From Climacium dendroides (lineage: Eukaryota > Streptophyta > Bryopsida > Hypnales > Climaciaceae): 64,000 bases of DNA. The stretch is from contig OX467087.1 in the NCBI GenBank assembly GCA_950106755.1, positions 24,246,047 to 24,310,046 of the forward strand. The letters are read 5' to 3'. This document shows, piece after piece, positions 58,834 through 64,000 of this stretch. The translations under genes and the position numbers were made by a program. The first letter of the stretch is position 1; each line of letters opens with the position of its first letter. The notes beneath the pieces are model-generated. The model saw only the letters and a program-made list of their open reading frames with translations. It had not been told where the DNA came from and ran no database searches.

Positions 58834-61800
58834 CTACGGTTTCCGTTCTTCGCCCCAGAACAACTCCCCTCCTTTGGGTCCCCAAGACGTTTCCCAGTGA
58901 CATCCGGTGCAATCAGCATAGTCCTTGACTAACCGACTGCATTGCACTGAGCGAATTTCTTTCGTTCCGCCACTGCCATCAGTCTTCGGAGGGAACAATA
59001 AAGACCTCAGGAACTTCTGCACATGTATAAGTTATGAGCAGCAGTGATCCCAGAACTAGTTTATGGAATTTAGTGCAATATGCTACCTTCTAAGACAAAT
59101 ACGCATCAACTTTGACTTCCTTGAGGTTGAGAGTGAGTAGTATTTAAAAAAATTGAAGAGAAAAGATTTTGCAGGTTGTAAAGGATTATTGAGAGTACTA
59201 TAACACAAAACTGACTAAACAAATACTAATTTAATGTGAAGGAATTTGCAAATTGACTATCAAATTATTGGTTGTTGCAATCTTCACTACAATCTAATTT
59301 TTTCAAGGATTTTCTCCAATGTACTTTTAGCTACTGAAAATTTTAAGGAGCAATGGAGCGAAATTTAGCCAGTTCTGTGAACGCTGATGAGTAGATGGAC
59401 TGAGAGTCGATACATCCCAGTCAGGAAATAAAGAAGCGTAAGTTATGTTCTGTGCAGCAGATTTTGATTAATGCGCATGATAAATTTCTGACATATTAAT
59501 CAACTCCTAAATGTTCAGAAGTGGCCACCCTTGTAGGTAGAGGATTTGAAATAAATAATATACATATGAAATTAGTCAAATAGAAGAAATTATATCCGAC
59601 ATTGTTGGATGGCAAAAATGTGGTTTCCAAATTTCCAGTATAGGAAATAAATTATGTCCTACATTGTTGAATGGCAAAAATGTGGTTTTAAAAATTATTA
59701 GAATTAGCTATAATAACACTAATAGAAAGCATACATGAATAAAGTAAGATTTAAGGTCTAAAGCTAAATTAACTAACTCACATGATGATGAGGTAAACTA
59801 TATGTGGGTATAAAAGCTTAGTCTATTCTAGGTCAATTCAAGCATGTCTTTGAATAGCATAAGCTTCCAAACACAATATACCTCTATATTGTCTTTTTTT
59901 TAATTTTTAGTTTACGTGGAATTTAAGTACCTCTATCATCTTTGGAGATGTTGTTGGAGTGAAGCGCTCAATCACTACACCATCTTTGCCAATGACAAAT
60001 TTGGCAAAGTTCCACTTGATATTGTCTCGATAAAATCCTCGGATTCCACCTCTAGTGGCTTTCAAAAACTTGAATAAAGGATGTTGGTGTGGCCCATTCA
60101 CCTCAATCTATTCCAACATGGCACACAACCATGTCAAGCTAAATGATAGACTGGCATTGTTAGCAACTCTATGAATGCAACTCTTGGGAATATTAACAAT
60201 GACGTTGGTCCCAATTCCATCATGAATGAAGAGTTTATAAAAGTAGTTCAAGTAACCATGCCTCTAGCTAGGACATAGGTAGGCAAGACCCCGAACTCCT
60301 TGGAATAATACATCTATCAATTGTAATCAAAGTAATATACATGCAACTTGCGTGGTTTGGATATAATTTTGAAACTCTAAAACCCCATTGAATCTCTCAA
60401 ATTTGAATTACATTGCACATGACATGGTTTCCAATTGAATATGTTATATATAGACTAATAGTTTCTAATTTGCTATTATCAACCTCAAGAAAATTGAAGA
60501 CATCGACCTTCATTTCCATACCATCTAACTTCCACAAGAACATTAGAACTTCAAACTCCAATTTAAATGATTTAAATAATAGATTTAGTAAAGGAGATAT
60601 AAAGAGTACAAATAGAAAGAAATATATGGAGATAAGGCTTGTAAGTTGTTTGAAATTATGATAGGTAGCTCAAAATTGGAGGAGGATTATGAGGTATATT
60701 ACCTACATTGCCACTCCTACACTAAGAATGTGTTATTTCTTGTACTTCTACTCAAGATTAAATTATCACTTATATACCAATAAACTTACCTTTTCAAAGA
60801 GAGGAAAAGTTCCACCGTATTTTTCTTCAACAAATTCCTTAATTTGTGCATTAGTACCAGGCTCCATTTTTGCAAATTGATTGCATGGGAATGCCAAAAC
60901 CTCAAGCCCTTCACCCCAACACCCAAAGCATGAATAAGAATGATCAAAACAAGTGTAGAAAGACACATTAGAAGTTACATCTCAAGAGATTTCCATTATA
61001 CTTACAAAGTTATTAAAGATAAGTTTAAGTTAATTGAACAAAACATTACTACCTCTACTTCTAAATATTATCCATATTTCCTTTAAGTTTTACAAAGGAA
61101 ACACAAGTATTATTTAAGAATAGAGGAAGTAGATTGTTATCACAATAATGTAGACTTCATGTTATCATAATATTTGCCAATGGAACAAGGAAAAATCTTC
61201 GTGGTATGTATGATACCATCATTCCTATACTTCTCGTAAATTTCTTGTAGTTCAGTGTAATTGCAGTGCGTAAGTCCACTGAAAACAAAGGCCACAAACG
61301 TGCCAAATTAGAAGATGTTCATACCAATTTCGAAATCACACTTGAATCTTAATAAGGAAATTGCAAAACAATGAAATTCAAGGCATACAACTTCTAAGCA
61401 AATCTGAAGGTGATAGGCAAAGAATTTAGGAGAAAAGATTACACAATCTTGAAAGATAACAAAATATTTTATCACAAATTATCACAAAATAATTAATCCC
61501 AGAAAGCCCTTATTGCGACACCTATAAATCACTACACCGCATAATGAAGAGTATCATATTACCATATTACCATTTAGAAGCGACATTCAAAAGAACAATA
61601 ATCTTGTTTGCAAACTTGCTCAATTTTGTATCACGTCCATCGATATTCTGTTGTCACAATCAACATTGCATTACTGTCTATCTTAATGTATCTAACTAGC
61701 ATGTGCTCAAATGTATGGATGCGATCAAACATAAACAACATGCTACACCAACTCCTATTTTACAGTATGTACAAACCAAATTTCAAAGGCATCGTAAAAT

Positions 61801-61892
61801 TATTCAGTTCCAGAGTTTTTGACATTTCATACCTTGACAGTGAATTCGAAAACGCTCCTCTGAGGTACCAAATGAGCCTCCGATTGAGACAT
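58834..61892 (-). CDS. Glutathione/thioredoxin peroxidase-like protein with C-terminal extension, 225 aa
   Basis: Thiol peroxidase fold that would reduce hydroperoxides. Six exons in phase: 61833-61892, 61571-61647, 61217-61278, 60790-60908, 59931-60107, 58834-59016. Motifs: VFEFTVK, LLNVASKCGLTHCNYTEL (peroxidatic Cys, its TGT codon split by an intron), GLEVLAFPCNQF, EPGTN, TFPLFEK, VNGPHQHPLFKFLK, IKWNFAKFVIGKDG, TPTTSP. Two usual features are missing: the catalytic Gln (QEPG in the family, MEPG here) and the resolving Cys in the following helix (EFVEEKYGG here). The last exon continues the family end (IEKFLRSLL) but adds about 50 residues with three Cys, including DCTGCHW. Reading through the donor at 59931 instead gives a normal-length protein of 172 aa ending HVN. 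No N-terminal transit peptide with this start, so probably cytosolic. Confidence 0.87.
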
Positions 61893-62055
61893 TATGATGC
61901 AAACTCTCCACGGAAAATCGCCAAACAGCTTCCAAAATGATATGAAAGGACTCCCTCATTCCATGTATGTAACTAACAACGGTCACAACATTGAAAGGTC
62001 ACAAAAAAATTCATCGCGCACATACTTTACTCTAATCAATAAGCTTATCACACCA
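61893..62055. other. Region just upstream of the peroxidase start
   Basis: Likely 5' UTR or promoter of the minus-strand peroxidase gene. No further exon with a transit peptide in frame was found. Confidence 0.35.
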
Positions 62056-62530
62056 TTTGCAAACATGTACACGCAAATCACCAAGAGTTCTCACCTACAC
62101 GATAAAACACTTCACAGCACTTCACAGTTGCCATACATAACTTAAAATTATGCAGGCGGTCTTCCAGCCACCGGAAGTTGGCTTTTCATGAAAAGCTTGA
62201 CGGTCGCCTTCCGTGATTCGGAATCCCGTGACGCAAGCACCTTGAATTGGTCAGGAATGCACACAACAATTTCTGTCGATCTTCAGGCCACATTCGCAAA
62301 CATGTGCACGCAAATCACCAAGAGTTCTCACCTACCTGATAAAACACTTCACAGCACTTCACAGTTGCCATACATAACTTAAAATTCTGCAGGCGGTCTT
62401 CCAGACACCGGAAATTGGCTTTTCATGAAAAGCTTGACAGTCGCCTCCCGTGATTTGGAATCCCGTGACGCGCGCACCTTGAATTGGTCAGGAATGCACA
62501 CAACAATTTCTGTCGATCTTCAGGCCACAA
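62056..62530. repeat. Tandem duplication, 237-bp unit, two copies
   Basis: The block from TTTGCAAACATGTACACG through CTGTCGATCTTCAGGCCACA is repeated at a period of 237 bases (first copy to about 62292, second to about 62529) with only a few differences (ATGCAGG versus CTGCAGG, GACGGTCGCCTTC versus GACAGTCGCCTCC). It lies in the likely promoter region of the peroxidase. A telo-box-like AAACCCTAA follows at about 62612. Confidence 0.92.
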
Positions 62531-62853
62531 TGCAAGGTGCGTTTCCCGACGAGAAGTCGCATCGTAACTGTATCAACGAAGCTTGGAATTGACTCTGAGT
62601 GCGCCATCAAAACCCTAATTCAGATCACCACTCTGCTGCTTAGCTCTGTCTCTGCCAGTTCTCTCTTCCCTCGATCGCAAATGCAGAAAAATTGAAAAAT
62701 ATTCATGGACGCAAATTGCAGGGACAGTTCTCAGAAATCTACGACACAATTAGGATTTAGAACAGACTAAATTAGCCAGTATCATGAAAATATTCATCCG
62801 TGAGAGGATGAGTTACGAGGTTCTTGAACCTGCTACGTGTCTTGATCTCAGAA

Positions 62854-62937
62854 GTCAGCATGGCCGAGTGGTCTAAGGCGCCAGACTCAAGTTCTGGTCT
62901 TCGTAAGGGGGCGTGGGTTCGAACCCCACTGCTGACA
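62854..62937 (+). tRNA. tRNA-Leu (anticodon CAA)
   Basis: An 84-nt class II tRNA. Acceptor arm GTCAGCA pairs with TGCTGAC, discriminator base A. The D arm has TGGCCGAGTGG (A box), the anticodon stem CCAGA/TCTGG encloses the loop CTCAAGT (anticodon CAA), a long variable arm follows, and the T arm has GGGTTCGAACCCC (B box). No intron. CCA is not encoded, as normal for a nuclear gene. Confidence 0.97.
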
Positions 62938-62939
62938 CA

Positions 62940-63060
62940 ATTTTTTTTCTAGATTTCATTCCCTAGTTGCTACTAGTATAAAATGGGGCAGGATTTTTTT
63001 TTTTTTTTTCTAGATTTCATTCCAGTATTTGCTACTACTAGTATAAAATGGGGCAGGATG
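62940..63060 (+). repeat. 61-bp tandem duplication after the tRNA
   Basis: T-run plus CTAGATTTCATTCC, GCTACTA and GTATAAAATGGGGCAGGAT occur twice at a 61-base period. The second copy carries a longer T run and ends at the MITE. Confidence 0.85.
62941..62948 (+). terminator. RNA polymerase III terminator (T8)
   Basis: A run of eight T starts three bases after the tRNA 3' end, a strong Pol III stop. Confidence 0.85.
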
Positions 63061-63062
63061 AT

Positions 63063-63317
63063 TCTACACTAAATAGTGAAATTGGGTTGCCTTAACAATT
63101 AGGTTGCCTTACTTGGGAAAGTTACCTCATGACTCACCACTTCTCCAGATGGAGGTACAAGCAATTCTTTAAACCCAAGCCATGAACCAGTGTACCAACC
63201 CATGCAACACATGACTCCTACATTAGTGCATCCTTCTACAGAAATTGTACATATTTATATAGTGTAGAATGTCGAGAAATTAGTGTGGGGCAACCTAATT
63301 TCACTATTTAGTGTAGA
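63063..63317. mobile_element. MITE of about 255 bp
   Basis: Ends TCTACACTAAATAGTGAAAT and its inverse are near-perfect inverted repeats of about 30 bp, each followed by GGGTTGCC/GGCAACC-type sequence. The interior has no coding frame. Possible two-base flanking duplication (AT) not secure. Confidence 0.88.
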
Positions 63318-64000
63318 TAACATCAACCTAAGGAGAAAAAGAAAAGAAAAGGAATATGAATAATGTGTCTTGTATAAGGTTATCATTGTGTATTTTTTAT
63401 TCTCAATTTCTAAAGATTCAAGAAGCAAACATAGATAATCTATTCAACCCAAAATATTCCACCCACCCATGTAAGAATTTTTTTTTAAATGGAAGTTTAT
63501 AATATGTTCTCTATTTTTTTCATTTGCTAATAAAGGACATTAACTTGCCCTTAACCAACTCCGGAAAATTCTGAACAATGGTTTAAACTCACATTGATTA
63601 AGGCTAAAATCTAGCCAAATCTAAAACAACATACATTATACTAATTAGGCATGGAATTAATCAACATACAGTTGAACTAAGAATTTTAAAGCCAAAGATG
63701 CATTGGAACAGATAGCTATGGAAATGCAAATAAATATTATGCTCTAATTACAAACCTAACGTAACTAAATTCCACCTTTTGTTAAGCTAGCCACTCACGG
63801 CCTTGAAGACTCTACCAACTTTTTGGCACTAACAAGGGTAGATAGAACCTTGGAAGAAATACATGAAATCATTGTGAATAAACACAATGTCCAAGGATAC
63901 CTAGTTTTCATTTTTCTGAGCTTTCCCACTAGAACAAATTACAGGTCAAATATCTTGGAGAACTTAATCACATTCCAATGGCTATTGTTTTAAGTACACA
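63318..64000. other. Intergenic AT-rich DNA, no gene seen
   Basis: No frame or repeat recognised. Confidence 0.4.

Noticed and set aside
61565..61650. Peroxidase lacking its catalytic Cys (apparent NVASKW)
   Set aside because: The Trp comes from reading into the intron; the spliced codon is TG+T, giving the expected Cys.
1..64000. Operons, CRISPR arrays, prophage or bacterial systems
   Set aside because: Intron-bearing plant genes and plant transposons throughout; no regularly spaced direct repeats with unique spacers.

Overview
This is nuclear DNA from a land plant: intron-rich genes with GT-AG junctions, plant-type clathrin heavy chain, a peroxisomal acyl-activating enzyme, a plant-type glutathione peroxidase, an intronless tRNA-Leu, and long AT-rich intergenic DNA full of MITEs. 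I suspect a seedless plant (bryophyte-like), but that is a weak inference and the species cannot be named from the sequence.

Layout. 1-4243 (minus): the 5' part of a mitochondrial NADPH:adrenodoxin/ferredoxin oxidoreductase gene, running off the left edge. 4.3-12.4 kb: AT-rich repeats, including a MITE nested in another inverted-repeat element and a 26-bp minisatellite. 12435-14017 (minus): a small tail-anchored J-domain protein. 15660-25189 (plus): a complete clathrin heavy chain gene with two tandem versions of one exon. 29371-32643 (plus): an acyl-CoA synthetase ending in the peroxisomal signal SKL. 38198-52235: a signal-peptide/membrane protein gene split by a 13,054-bp CACTA transposon (39081-52134, TSD AAT). 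The transposon carries a divergent pair of genes (TnpA-like on minus, tnp2 transposase on plus), and the tnp2 gene is itself interrupted by a 365-bp fold-back MITE with CACTA-type ends. 53.2-58.7 kb: two decayed direct copies of the acyl-CoA synthetase 3' end and its downstream DNA. 58834-61892 (minus): a glutathione peroxidase-like gene with an unusual C-terminal extension. 62854-62937: tRNA-Leu(CAA).

The most interesting signals are these. First, the clathrin heavy chain has a pair of apparently mutually exclusive exons (18084-18192 and 18246-18354). They have equal length and phase and are only 53 nt apart, so joining both would break the frame. Second, the glutathione peroxidase lacks the usual catalytic Gln and helix resolving Cys but gains a tail with a C-T-G-C motif. 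Third, the CACTA insertion is nested, and its removal restores the host reading frame exactly.

The genes are ordinary housekeeping functions (mitochondrial electron transfer, chaperone work, vesicle traffic, peroxisomal acyl activation, peroxide reduction) and do not form a pathway or cluster. The accessory interest lies in gene structure and in mobile DNA. All splice sites were read by eye from GT-AG signals, reading phase and family similarity; none is confirmed by transcripts.
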